Positions 25,761-34,211 of a stretch of 64,000 bases of DNA are shown in pieces. The stretch is from positions 1,697,501-1,761,500 of the forward strand of contig NZ_CP127247.1 of the NCBI RefSeq assembly GCF_030285785.1. Direction: 5' to 3'. Source of the stretch: Parasedimentitalea psychrophila. Its GTDB lineage: Bacteria; Pseudomonadota; Alphaproteobacteria; Rhodobacterales; Rhodobacteraceae. A program made the position numbers and the translations under genes. The notes beneath the pieces were generated by a model, which saw only the letters and a list, made by a program, of their open reading frames with translations, had not been told where the DNA came from and made no database searches. How positions within the stretch are numbered: the stretch's first letter is position 1; every line of letters starts with the position of its first letter.

Positions 25761-26426
25761 ATGGCCCGCTTGCACCACGTACCGCTCTCTCCATTTTGTC
25801 GCAAAGTCCGCCTGTCATTGGCGGAAAAGAAGATCGAGGTGGAACTGGTTGAAGAACGCTATTGGGAGGCGGATGCCGATTTTCTGCGCCGCAACCCGGC
25901 CGGCAAGGTGCCGGTGGTTCGGTTGGACGGCAAGACGATGTCTGAAAGTGCTGCGATCTGTGAATATCTGGAAGAAACCCGCCCCGAGCCTCCGCTGATG
26001 CCAAAAGACCCCGAGGCGCGCTTTGAGGTGCGCCGGTTGGTGTCCTGGTTCGACGACAAGTTTCACCATGATGTGACCTCGAAGCTTTTGTATGAGCGGG
26101 TGAACAAGAAGATCACCGGCCAGGGTTACCCGGACAGCCGCAACGTCAAGGATGGGGCCAAGGCGATCAAGTATCATCTGGATTATATGGCCTGGCTGCT
26201 GGATCAGCGGCGCTGGCTGGCGGGGGATGTGATGACGCTGGCTGATTTTGCCGCGGCCGCACATTTGTCCTGCCTTGATTATATCTCGGATGTGGACTGG
26301 AACCGGTCTGCTGTGGTCAAGGACTGGTACGCCAAAATCAAATCGCGACCTGCGTTCCGGTCTATCCTGGCCGATCAGGTGCCAGGCTTCCGCCCGCCAC
26401 CCCATTACGCCGATTTGGATTTCTGA
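25761..26426 (+). CDS. Glutathione S-transferase family protein
   Basis: Soluble GST-fold protein of 221 residues. The N-terminal thioredoxin-like domain begins MARLHHVPLSPFCRKVRLS, with a Ser-Pro-Phe-Cys active-site segment, and NPAGKVPVV and ESAAICEYLEE form the glutathione-binding cis-Pro and Ser regions. The C-terminal helical domain contains the N-capping LADFAAAAHLSCLDY. I start at ATG 25761, the family N-terminus; the frame is open to 25641 but overlaps mtgA. Substrate unknown. A thiol-detoxification or maleylacetoacetate-isomerase-like role is possible. Confidence 0.85.
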   Translation: MARLHHVPLSPFCRKVRLSLAEKKIEVELVEERYWEADADFLRRNPAGKVPVVRLDGKTMSESAAICEYLEETRPEPPLMPKDPEARFEVRRLVSWFDDKFHHDVTSKLLYERVNKKITGQGYPDSRNVKDGAKAIKYHLDYMAWLLDQRRWLAGDVMTLADFAAAAHLSCLDYISDVDWNRSAVVKDWYAKIKSRPAFRSILADQVPGFRPPPHYADLDF

Positions 26427-26468
26427 TAGGATAAGGTGGGGGCTGTCTGCCCCCATCGCCTGTCGGCT

Positions 26469-26497
26469 CCCCCCGAGGATATTTAGGGCCAGATGAA
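26469..26497. repeat. Short dispersed repeat, copy B, overlapping the queG start
   Basis: CCCCCCGAGGATATTTAGGGCCAGATGAA closely matches 7724-7752. The ATG at 26493 inside the repeat is also the first possible start of queG. GAGGAT within the repeat could serve as its ribosome site, although the spacing is long. Confidence 0.6.
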
Positions 26498-27545
26498 TAT
26501 GGGATCTTTGTTGAAACAGGCTCTGGTGGAGCGCGCTCTGGAAGAGGGCTTTGTGTCCTGCCGGATCTGCCGCCCGTGGGATGTGCCAGAGGTGCCCGGT
26601 CGGCTGGCGGCCTATATTGACGCCGAGTATCACGGTCAGATGGGCTGGATGGCGGAGCGCACCCATTGGCGCGGCGATCCGGCGCTGCTGTGGCCGGAGG
26701 CGCGCTCGGTGATCATGTTGGCCGAAAGCTATGCCCCCGAGCATGATCCGACCGAGATTTTGCGACATCGCGAGCGGGGGGCGATCTCGGTTTATGCGCA
26801 GAACAAGGACTATCATGACCTGGTCAAAAAACGGCTGAAGCGGTTGGCCCGATGGCTGATCGAGGCGGCCAAGGCGCAGGGTTCTGAGGCGGAGGTCAAG
26901 GTGTTCGTCGACACGGCGCCGGTGCCGGAAAAGGCGCTGGGCCAGGCTGCGGGGCTAGGGTGGCAGGGCAAACATAGTAATCTGGTAAGCCGGGATTGGG
27001 GGAACTGGGCCTTTATAGGGTCTGTTTTCACCACGCTTGAGCTGCCGGTGGACTTGGCGGAACCCGATCGCTGCGGCTCTTGCCGCTCCTGTCTGGATGC
27101 CTGCCCGACCGATGCCTTTGTGGCGCCCTATCAGCTCGACGCGCGGCGCTGCATTTCCTACCTGTCGATCGAGTATAAGGGGCCGGTTGACGAAGAGCTG
27201 CGCGCCAAGCTGGGCAATCGCATCTATGGCTGTGATGATTGTCTGGCGGCCTGCCCCTGGAACAAATTCGCAGTTGCGGCCAGCGACATGCGCTATGCCG
27301 CGCGCGCGGACCTGATGGCGCCGAAATTGGCGGAGCTGGCGGTGCTGGATGACGCCGGGTTTCGCGCAATGTTTTCAGGCTCGCCGATCAAGCGCATTGG
27401 TCGGGATCGATTTGTCCGCAATGTCTTATATGCAATTGGCAATTCGCAGGACGCCAGCTTGCGCCCGGTGGCGCAGGCCTTGGCCGATGATGCGGATGCT
27501 ACCGTGGCTGATGCCGCGCGCTGGGCGGCACAGCGGTTGGCGTAG
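26493..27545 (+). CDS. queG: Epoxyqueuosine reductase QueG
   Basis: Last step of queuosine synthesis: reduces epoxyqueuosine to queuosine at tRNA position 34 with cobalamin and two 4Fe-4S clusters. The 350 residues contain the cobalamin-domain blocks [11 protein letters not shown] (about 48-58) and [19 protein letters not shown] (about 137-155), with the catalytic Asp near the start, then [12 protein letters not shown] (about 194-205) and [11 protein letters not shown] (about 249-259). ATG 26493 lies in a dispersed repeat. ATG 26499 (MGSLLKQ) is an equally good start. Convergent with msrA. Confidence 0.94.
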   Translation: MNMGSLLKQALVERALEEGFVSCRICRPWDVPEVPGRLAAYIDAEYHGQMGWMAERTHWRGDPALLWPEARSVIMLAESYAPEHDPTEILRHRERGAISVYAQNKDYHDLVKKRLKRLARWLIEAAKAQGSEAEVKVFVDTAPVPEKALGQAAGLGWQGKHSNLVSRDWGNWAFIGSVFTTLELPVDLAEPDRCGSCRSCLDACPTDAFVAPYQLDARRCISYLSIEYKGPVDEELRAKLGNRIYGCDDCLAACPWNKFAVAASDMRYAARADLMAPKLAELAVLDDAGFRAMFSGSPIKRIGRDRFVRNVLYAIGNSQDASLRPVAQALADDADATVADAARWAAQRLA

Positions 27546-27557
27546 GGCCCGCCCTAC
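27542..27557. terminator. Stem-loop at the queG-msrA convergence
   Basis: GTAGGGC and GCCCTAC form a perfect 7-bp stem around CC, overlapping the queG stop and just before the msrA stop on the other strand. It lacks a U tract, so termination activity is uncertain. Confidence 0.4.
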
Positions 27558-28066
27558 GAGGCGATGGCGCGTTTTGGCAGCACCCAGCCCGGGCGGGCAA
27601 AATGACAGGTATAGCCGTCGGGGCGGTTTTGCAGATAATCCTGATGTTCCGGTTCGGCCTGCCAAAAGTCACTTGCCGGGGCGACCTCTGTAACCACTTT
27701 TCCCGGCCACAGACCCGAGGCATCGACATCGGCAATGGTGTCCTCGGCCACGGTTTTCTGACCCTCACTGGTGACGTAAATCGCCGAGCGATAGCTCATC
27801 CCCATGTCGTTGCCCTGGCGGTTGCTGGTGGTGGGGTCGTGGATCTGAAAGAAAAACGCCAGCATCTCGCGGAAAGATGTCACTGAGGGATCAAAGGTGA
27901 TCTCGATCGCCTCAGCATGGGTGCCATGATTGCTATAGGTGGCGTTCTGTACATCGCCGCCGGTATAGCCAACACGGGTGTGGATCACCCCAGGGCGTTT
28001 GCGGATCAGGTCCTGCATGCCCCAGAAGCAGCCTCCGGCTAAAACGGCGCGTTCTGTGGTGCTCAT
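27554..28066 (-). CDS. msrA: Peptide-methionine (S)-S-oxide reductase
   Basis: Repairs methionine-S-sulfoxide in proteins using thioredoxin. The 170-residue protein has the catalytic motif GGCFWG (Cys13) and the conserved [19 protein letters not shown] and FFQIHDPTT blocks. No resolving CGGG tail is seen near the C-terminus. No export signal, so cytoplasmic. Its ATG overlaps the msrB stop (ATGA), so the two stereospecific repair enzymes are translated from one message, msrB first. Confidence 0.95.
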   Translation of the reverse strand: MSTTERAVLAGGCFWGMQDLIRKRPGVIHTRVGYTGGDVQNATYSNHGTHAEAIEITFDPSVTSFREMLAFFFQIHDPTTSNRQGNDMGMSYRSAIYVTSEGQKTVAEDTIADVDASGLWPGKVVTEVAPASDFWQAEPEHQDYLQNRPDGYTCHFARPGWVLPKRAIAS

Positions 28067-28512
28067 GTTATGTCCTCCACTTGGTCAATGTAGTCGCCAT
28101 AGCCCTCGGCTGCCATGTCATCGCGGTGGACAAAGCGCAGCGAGGCCGAATTGATGCAGTAGCGCAGGCCGCCGCGATCGGCGGGTCCGTCAGGGAAGAC
28201 ATGCCCAAGGTGGCTGTCGCCATGGGTGGATCGCACCTCGGTGCGGGCCATGCCCAGGGTCTGATCCTGCACTTCCTGCATATAGGCAGGTTCAATGGGC
28301 TTGGTAAAGCTGGGCCAGCCGCAGCCCGATTCGTATTTGTCGGATGAGGCAAACAGCGGCTCGCCCGAGACGATATCCACGTAAAGACCAGGCTCCTTGT
28401 TGCCGAGTAGCTTGCCGGTCCCGGGCCGTTCGGTGCCCGCATTCTGGGTGACGTGGTATTCCTCAGGCGACAGAGTGGCGATGACGTCCGGGTTCTTGCT
28501 GTATTTTGACAT
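28063..28512 (-). CDS. msrB: Peptide-methionine (R)-S-oxide reductase, zinc-free type
   Basis: Reduces methionine-R-sulfoxide, complementing MsrA. The 149 residues contain [10 protein letters not shown] (about 67-76), [15 protein letters not shown] and the catalytic [11 protein letters not shown] near 125-135. Zinc-binding MsrB proteins carry two CxxC pairs. Here the expected positions read SGEPLF and STHGDSHLG without the cysteines, so this is the zinc-free form. ATG 28512 is preceded by CTGGAGAT. A longer frame reaches 28575 without a good ribosome site. Confidence 0.94.
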   Translation of the reverse strand: MSKYSKNPDVIATLSPEEYHVTQNAGTERPGTGKLLGNKEPGLYVDIVSGEPLFASSDKYESGCGWPSFTKPIEPAYMQEVQDQTLGMARTEVRSTHGDSHLGHVFPDGPADRGGLRYCINSASLRFVHRDDMAAEGYGDYIDQVEDIT

Positions 28513-28693
28513 CGGGATCTCCAGTTGTTCGCGTTGAGCCAATACATGGGAAGTTTTGGAGCCTATGCAAAGCAATATTTCAGCCCACTCGCGCTATTGT
28601 GCAACATCAGGACTGGGCGGTTCAGCCGCGCCGCAGGCGCGGCCACGCCCAACGGGAGAAGGGATCGCAAGATCCTGCCGACGGGCGGGAGGG

Positions 28694-29257
28694 CTAGCTG
28701 GCGAATGCTGCGGCCAGATCTGCGGGCAGGTCGAACTCTTGCAGCACACGGGCGCGCCCCTCGGGGGACATTTTGCGCGCGGTCTTTTCCACGATGCTTT
28801 GGATTTTCTCGGCTGAATGTTTGGCAGCAAAGGGGGTGAAATACCATTTCAGGAACACCAGGCAGATCACGTCCTCCAGGGCCTGCACGCCGGGGTTGCG
28901 TTTCAGGCCTTCCTTGCGCAGCATCTGGCCAGCGATCTCGATGTCGGAGGCCGCATAGCCTGCCTCCACCATCAGCGCGGCGACAACATCTCCGTGATGG
29001 CGGGCCTGGTCCCTGCGCCAGTTGAGATAGCCGACGCGGCCTGCGGGATAGCTGTCGCGCTTTAGCTTCCAGCGTTCAACATGCTGACCACGGGCGGCGA
29101 TCTGAAGTGGCTCACTTGCACCCGGGAACAGTCGGGCCAGTTCATCGCTCATGCGGGTGCCATAGAGCTGCGAGGCCGGCTGGCCGTCCTCACGCTTGGG
29201 ATCTGCAGCATTGGCCACATCGATGGCTTGCAGGACTTGGTTCAATTTTTCAGACAT
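28694..29257 (-). CDS. DUF4202-family protein
   Basis: A 187-residue cytoplasmic protein that matches my knowledge of the DUF4202 family: YGTRMSDELARLFPGAS (about 32-48), AARGQHVERWKLKRDSYP (about 54-71) and GYLNWRRDQARHHGD (about 76-90). The conserved His and Asp/Glu residues (QHVERW, HHGD) and ALEDVICLVFLKWY are reminiscent of HD-type hydrolases, but no function is established. The upstream gap to the EamA gene is 66 bp on the same strand, so co-transcription is possible. Confidence 0.8.
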   Translation of the reverse strand: MSEKLNQVLQAIDVANAADPKREDGQPASQLYGTRMSDELARLFPGASEPLQIAARGQHVERWKLKRDSYPAGRVGYLNWRRDQARHHGDVVAALMVEAGYAASDIEIAGQMLRKEGLKRNPGVQALEDVICLVFLKWYFTPFAAKHSAEKIQSIVEKTARKMSPEGRARVLQEFDLPADLAAAFAS

Positions 29258-29323
29258 ATCGGCTCCCCATTACTTGCGGTGATGCTACTGCAAAAGACGA
29301 TGATCTGCACTCGAGAAGACCAG

Positions 29324-30226
29324 TCATTCGGCAACGGCAGGTTCTGTGGCTGCGGCAGGTTGGCGTGACAGCTGCACGGCCAGGATACCGATGGTGACGA
29401 TCAGCACGCCCACCATATCCATCACCCCAAGGCGTTCCCCCAACAGCACCGAGGCGACAGCAACCCCGAACACCGGGTTGAGAAAGTGAAAGGTCGCCGC
29501 GCGCAGCGGTCCGATGCGGTTCAGCAGCAGCACCCAGATAAAGGTGGCGATCAGGCCGGGCACCAGCGTGGTATAGGCAAAGGCCAGCGCCAGCGACAGG
29601 GTCGGATTGATAAAGATGTCCTCGAACAGCAGGGCCGCTACAAACAGCAAGGCTGAGCCGATCAGCATTTGCAGCCCCACCACCATCATGAAATTGCCGC
29701 CTGATGTGGCACCGCGCAGCGCCAGTGTGGCCACGGTAAGCGCCAGCACGCCAAACCCGCATAACATCACACCATACAGGTCCACTCCGGCGCTGATCCG
29801 GGTTCCCATGATCAAACCTACCCCCAGCACGCCTGCCATCAGCCCGGCGATACCCAGCGGTTTCAGCCGTTCCTTGAACAACAGCCAGGAGGCCAGCGCC
29901 ACCAGCAGTGGCATAGTGGCGGCGATAATGGCGGCAAGCGAGGCCTGGATCGTTTGCATGGCGACAAAGTTGAACCCCAGATACAGCGCGTTCTGACAGA
30001 CTCCAAAAATGATGGTGGCGCGCCACTGCAGGCGGTTCAGGCGCCAAGTCTGCCCTAGGCAGCGGGCAATCGCGACGCCGATCAGCCCGGAGACCAGAAA
30101 CCGCAGCGCCAGTGAAAACAGCGGCGAGGCATCGGCGACGATGATCCGCGCCGAGGTAAAGGCCGAAGACCACATCAGGGCAAAGGTAAGCCCCATGGCA
30201 ATTGCGCGTGCGTCCATCTTTGTCAT
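29324..30226 (-). CDS. EamA/DMT-family transporter
   Basis: Inner-membrane transporter of the drug/metabolite family, with about ten helices and two EamA repeats (residues about 10-135 and 150-285). The ends VFGVAVASVLLGERLGVMDMVG and GILAVQLSRQ are typical. ATG 30226 (MTKMDARA) or 30217 is the likely start; the frame is open to 30244. Substrate cannot be read from sequence; amino acids or other small metabolites are common. A transcription end from the HU gene lies just upstream. Confidence 0.85.
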   Translation of the reverse strand: MTKMDARAIAMGLTFALMWSSAFTSARIIVADASPLFSLALRFLVSGLIGVAIARCLGQTWRLNRLQWRATIIFGVCQNALYLGFNFVAMQTIQASLAAIIAATMPLLVALASWLLFKERLKPLGIAGLMAGVLGVGLIMGTRISAGVDLYGVMLCGFGVLALTVATLALRGATSGGNFMMVVGLQMLIGSALLFVAALLFEDIFINPTLSLALAFAYTTLVPGLIATFIWVLLLNRIGPLRAATFHFLNPVFGVAVASVLLGERLGVMDMVGVLIVTIGILAVQLSRQPAAATEPAVAE

Positions 30227-30242
30227 CCTCAAACCTGCGGCC

Positions 30243-30279
30243 ACAAAAAAAGGGCCGCCTTTTGGGCGACCCTTTCCTA
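30243..30279 (-). terminator. Rho-independent terminator of the HU gene
   Basis: Read on the minus strand, AAAGGGTCGCC and GGCGGCCCTTT form a stem with one mismatch, followed by a T run. It lies about 20 bp beyond the HU stop and before the EamA start. Confidence 0.8.
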
Positions 30280-30299
30280 ATTCTCAAGCGATTTCAAGC

Positions 30300-30587
30300 T
30301 TAGCCGTTGACGCTGTCTTTCAGCGCTTTGGCGATGGTCATTTTGACCACTTTGTCGGCTTCTTTCATGAATTTTTCGCCTGTAGCCGGGTTGCGCACTT
30401 CGCGCTCGGGGCGTTCGCGGCAATAGATTTTGCCAACACCGGGCAGTGTCACAGCACCCCCACCGGAAACTTCACGGGTGATCAGTGTGCAAACGGCTTC
30501 CAGAGCGGCGCCTGCGGCTTTTTTATCACTGCCCATGTCTTCAGCCAGAGCGGCAACGAGCTGGGTTTTTGTCATTGGTTTGGACAT
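30300..30587 (-). CDS. HU-family DNA-binding protein
   Basis: Small nucleoid protein of 95 residues that bends and compacts DNA as a dimer. MTKTQLVAALAEDMG forms the first helix. GGGAVTLPGVGKIYCRERPEREVRNPATGEKF carries the beta arm, with the conserved RNPATGE at about 64-70 that inserts Pro into the minor groove. The sequence is unusually acidic for HU at the N-terminus and has a Cys in the arm. CAAAGGAGA-like sequence precedes the start. It has its own terminator, so is monocistronic. Confidence 0.92.
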   Translation of the reverse strand: MSKPMTKTQLVAALAEDMGSDKKAAGAALEAVCTLITREVSGGGAVTLPGVGKIYCRERPEREVRNPATGEKFMKEADKVVKMTIAKALKDSVNG

Positions 30588-30727
30588 TCTTTGTCTCCTT
30601 ACGTCTGCCCGACTTATGGGGCCTCATTGCGTAATCTTAGCGTTATGTTGTGGGTCAACACAACGATTGGTATAACGAAATATGGGGAAAACCAGTGATT
30701 TTCGGCTGAATTCCGCAGAAAACAGCC

Positions 30728-32194
30728 CTACAGGAAGGCCGTTTCGTCGAAAGAGCGTAGTTTTCGGCTGTGCAACCGCTCCAATGGCATGCCGCGCAGG
30801 CCTTCCATTGCTCGTATTCCGATCATCAAATGGCGCGCCACTTGGGTCCGGTAGAAGTCAGAGGCCATGCCGGGGAGCTTCAATTCACCATGCAGCGGTT
30901 TGTCTGAAACGCATAGCAAGGTGCCATATGGAACCCGAAACCGATAGCCATTGGCGGCAATTGTCGCGCTCTCCATGTCCAGTGCAACCGCCCGGGATTG
31001 GCTGAGGCGCTGCACCGGGCCAGATTGGTCACGCAACTCCCAGTTGCGATTGTCGATGGTGGCGACGGTGCCGGTGCGCATGATCCGCTTCAGGTCATAG
31101 CCCTCTAGCTCGGTCACCTCTTCCACCGCCTGTTCCAGCGCGATCTGGATCTCGGCCAGCGCCGGGATCGGGGTCCAGACCGGCAGGTCGTCGTCCAGCA
31201 CGTGATCCTCGCGCAGATAGGCATGGGCCAGCACAAAATCACCCAGGGCTTGGGTGTTGCGCAACCCGGCACAGTGGCCAACCATCAACCAGGCATGCGG
31301 CCGCAGCACCGCGATATGGTCGGTTGCGGTCTTGGCATTTGAGGGCCCGACGCCGATGTTGACCAGGGTGATGCCGCTGCCGTCTTCGCGGGTCAGGTGA
31401 TAGGTGGGCATTTGCGGCTGTTTGGCGGTCTCGGGGATCTTTGCATCGGCCGAGGTGATCTGGTGATTTCCGGTGCTGACAAAGCTGGTGTAGCCCGAGT
31501 CGGGATCTGCCAGTTGGCTGCGGGCATAAGATTCAAACTCAGCCACGTAGAACTGGTAGTTGGTGAACAACACGTGGTTCTGGAAATGCTCTGGGTCGGT
31601 GGCGGTGTAATGTGACAGTCGGGCCAGGGAATAATCCACACGCTGGGCGGTGAACAGCGCCAGCGGACCAGTTCCGTTGGTCGGGCTATGGGTGCCATTC
31701 ACGATATCATCGTTGGTGGTGGCCAGATCCGGCACATCAAAGACATCGCGCAGGGTGAAACCAGCCGCCCCTTCATGGGGGATTGTCATGCCGGGGCGGG
31801 CAGCAACGGCAAAGTGAACCGGCATCGGGGTGTCAGACACCCCAATGGTGATCGGTTGGCCATAGTTGCGGATCAGCAGGCCAATCTGCTGGATCAGATA
31901 GTTCTCAAACAGGTCGGGCCGGGTCACCGTGGTGGCATATTCTCCCGGCGCGGCGACATGGCCAAAGCTGAGACGGCTATCGACCTGGGCAAAGCTGGAA
32001 GTGGCGACGCGGATTTCCGGATAAAAGGCGCGGATGCGCTGATCGCCCGTCGCGCCTTCGGTCATCGCCTTGGCAAAGCCTTCACACAGGAAATCGGTGG
32101 CCTGCCGGTACAGCAATTGCAGCCGCTCGACCGCCGCTGTGGCATCGTTGAAATCTTCGGATTCGGGGTGTTTGGGTAACGATATGGAAATCAT
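30728..32194 (-). CDS. amn: AMP nucleosidase
   Basis: Hydrolyses AMP to adenine and ribose-5-phosphate, controlling adenylate pools. The 488 residues match the long bacterial enzyme: an N-terminal regulatory domain (residues 1-~180, LSFGHVAAPGEYATTVTRP) and a nucleoside-phosphorylase-fold catalytic domain (VNIGVGPSNAKTATDH about 276-291, MVGHCAGLR, VALDMESATIAANG with the base-binding Asp/Glu). Its start overlaps the ade stop by 4 bp (ATGA). Adenine released here is the substrate of the enzyme made from the upstream gene. Confidence 0.94.
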   Translation of the reverse strand: MISISLPKHPESEDFNDATAAVERLQLLYRQATDFLCEGFAKAMTEGATGDQRIRAFYPEIRVATSSFAQVDSRLSFGHVAAPGEYATTVTRPDLFENYLIQQIGLLIRNYGQPITIGVSDTPMPVHFAVAARPGMTIPHEGAAGFTLRDVFDVPDLATTNDDIVNGTHSPTNGTGPLALFTAQRVDYSLARLSHYTATDPEHFQNHVLFTNYQFYVAEFESYARSQLADPDSGYTSFVSTGNHQITSADAKIPETAKQPQMPTYHLTREDGSGITLVNIGVGPSNAKTATDHIAVLRPHAWLMVGHCAGLRNTQALGDFVLAHAYLREDHVLDDDLPVWTPIPALAEIQIALEQAVEEVTELEGYDLKRIMRTGTVATIDNRNWELRDQSGPVQRLSQSRAVALDMESATIAANGYRFRVPYGTLLCVSDKPLHGELKLPGMASDFYRTQVARHLMIGIRAMEGLRGMPLERLHSRKLRSFDETAFL

Positions 32195-33993
32195 GAAACA
32201 GACTCGATAATTGGAATTTTCTGGAATGTGCGCACGTCGACCAGGCCAAGATCGGAAATCCGCAACTCGGGGATCACCACCAGTGCCAGCAGCGAGTGCT
32301 GCATATAGGCGTTGTTCAACGAACAGCCACAGGCCTGCATGGCCGCGCCCAGGGCCTCTGCCTTGGCGGCGACTTCGGTGGCGGGCTGGTCGGACATCAG
32401 ACCGGCGATGGGCAGTTCCACCAGCGCCAGTTCCTGGCCATCGCGGAACAGGGTGACGCCGCCGCCGACCTCGGCCAGACGATTGGCGGCCAGTGCCATC
32501 TGATCCCGGTCAGTACCAACCACAATCATGTGGTGGCTGTCATGCGCCACGGTTGATGCCATCGCCATTTTGCCCTGATAGCCAAAGCCCGAGACAAAGG
32601 CATTGGTCACACCGCCAGTGCCGCGGTGCCGTTCGACCAGCGCAATCTGGATGGTGTCGCCGTCGCCCTCAACCAAGCCATCGCGCACCGGAAGATCCGC
32701 CTTGAGCGCCTTGGTCGGGGCCTGATTTTCAACCACGCCGATGACATTGACGGTGACGGCGTTGGCCCCTTCGGGCGCCGCAAGCTCAAAGTCTTTCGCG
32801 CTCAGTTCATGCCCCAGATGCACCGTACCACGGGCACTGTCGGGCCAGTCCAGATGCGGGCATTCGACCTTGATAGAGCCTGATTCCGCGACAATCTGCC
32901 CGCGTGCAATCACCAGCTCAATCGGCAGCTCTGTCAGATCCGAAGTCAGGATAACATCCGCACGGCGACCCGGCGTGATTGAGCCAATGTCGCGTTCCAG
33001 ACCAAAATGGGTGGCGGTGTTGATGGTGGCCATCTGCAGTGCAATCACCGGATCACAGCCACAGGCGATGGCATGGCGCACCACCCGGTTCATATGGCCG
33101 TCGTTGACCAGCGTGCCGGAATGGCAATCATCGGTACAAAGAATGAAACTGCGCGGATCCAGCCCTTTTTCAGTCACCGCGGTGATCTGGGTTTCAACGT
33201 CATACCAGGCTGATCCCAGCCGCATCATCGACCGCATCCCCTGGCGCACCCGCGCAATGGCGTCGGCCTCGCAGGTGCCCTCATGGTCATCCGCCGGGCC
33301 ACCGGCCACATAGGCTGCAAAATTGGGCCCCAGGTCAGGCGAGGCATAGTGTCCGCCGACGGTCTTTCCAGCCCGTTGAGTGGCGGCTATCTCGGCCAGC
33401 ATCTTGGGGTCGGCATTGGCGACACCGGGGAAATTCATCATCTCACCAAGGCCCACAATACCGGGCCAGCTCATCGCCTCAGCCACGTCCTCGGGGGAAA
33501 TTTCATAGCCCGTTGTCTCTAATCCGGGGGCAGAGGGGGCGCAGGAGGGCATTTGGGTGAAGATATTGACCGGCTGCATCAGCGCCTCGTCATGCATGTA
33601 TTTCACGCCCCTTAACCCCAGCACATTGGCGATCTCATGCGGGTCGGTGAACATGCTGGTGGTGCCATGTGGGATCACCGCGCGGGCAAATTCCGCCGGT
33701 GTCAGCATGCCGCTCTCGATATGCATATGGGCGTCGCACAACCCGGGGATCATGTAACGGCCCTTGGCCTCGATCACTTCGGTGTCGGGACCGGTGCAAT
33801 AGGACGCATCGGGGCCAACATAGGCGATACGCCCGGCAACAATGGCGATGTCATGATCGGGCAGCACCTCGCGGGTGTGCACATTGACCCATTTACCCTG
33901 ACGGATAACCATATCCGCAAAAGAGCGCCCTGCGGCTACTGAGATGAGTTTGGGGGCGACGTCGGGCCAGGATGGGAAAGCAATGTCTGTCAT
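32191..33993 (-). CDS. ade: Adenine deaminase
   Basis: Deaminates adenine to hypoxanthine and ammonia with a binuclear metal centre (amidohydrolase fold). PGLCDAHMHIESGML (about 83-97) holds two metal His ligands. GHYASPDLG, CTDDCHSGTL and DSHHMIVVG carry further ligands and substrate contacts. ATG 33993 gives 600 residues, the family length. ATG 34053 has a better ribosome site (AAAGAGAG) but adds 20 residues unlike the family, so the start is open. Co-transcribed with amn: together AMP is converted to hypoxanthine, ribose-5-phosphate and ammonia. Confidence 0.94.
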   Translation of the reverse strand: MTDIAFPSWPDVAPKLISVAAGRSFADMVIRQGKWVNVHTREVLPDHDIAIVAGRIAYVGPDASYCTGPDTEVIEAKGRYMIPGLCDAHMHIESGMLTPAEFARAVIPHGTTSMFTDPHEIANVLGLRGVKYMHDEALMQPVNIFTQMPSCAPSAPGLETTGYEISPEDVAEAMSWPGIVGLGEMMNFPGVANADPKMLAEIAATQRAGKTVGGHYASPDLGPNFAAYVAGGPADDHEGTCEADAIARVRQGMRSMMRLGSAWYDVETQITAVTEKGLDPRSFILCTDDCHSGTLVNDGHMNRVVRHAIACGCDPVIALQMATINTATHFGLERDIGSITPGRRADVILTSDLTELPIELVIARGQIVAESGSIKVECPHLDWPDSARGTVHLGHELSAKDFELAAPEGANAVTVNVIGVVENQAPTKALKADLPVRDGLVEGDGDTIQIALVERHRGTGGVTNAFVSGFGYQGKMAMASTVAHDSHHMIVVGTDRDQMALAANRLAEVGGGVTLFRDGQELALVELPIAGLMSDQPATEVAAKAEALGAAMQACGCSLNNAYMQHSLLALVVIPELRISDLGLVDVRTFQKIPIIESVS

Positions 33994-34211
33994 GTGCCAA
34001 TTGTTATGATTGTCGAGCCGAGCGCAAGCCCCTGACGTGTTTAGAAGTTCCATATACACTCTCTTTGATGACAAGAAGATGACAGTGACATTGCCCAGCC
34101 ATACACGGCTCTGTTTGTTTCGCACCCGCATTGAGTGTTAGGCATTTGGTACCGCGTCGGGCGGCGGCGGGTGATTTGCAATAGTTTGGAACCAGGGACA
34201 TCAAACTGACT

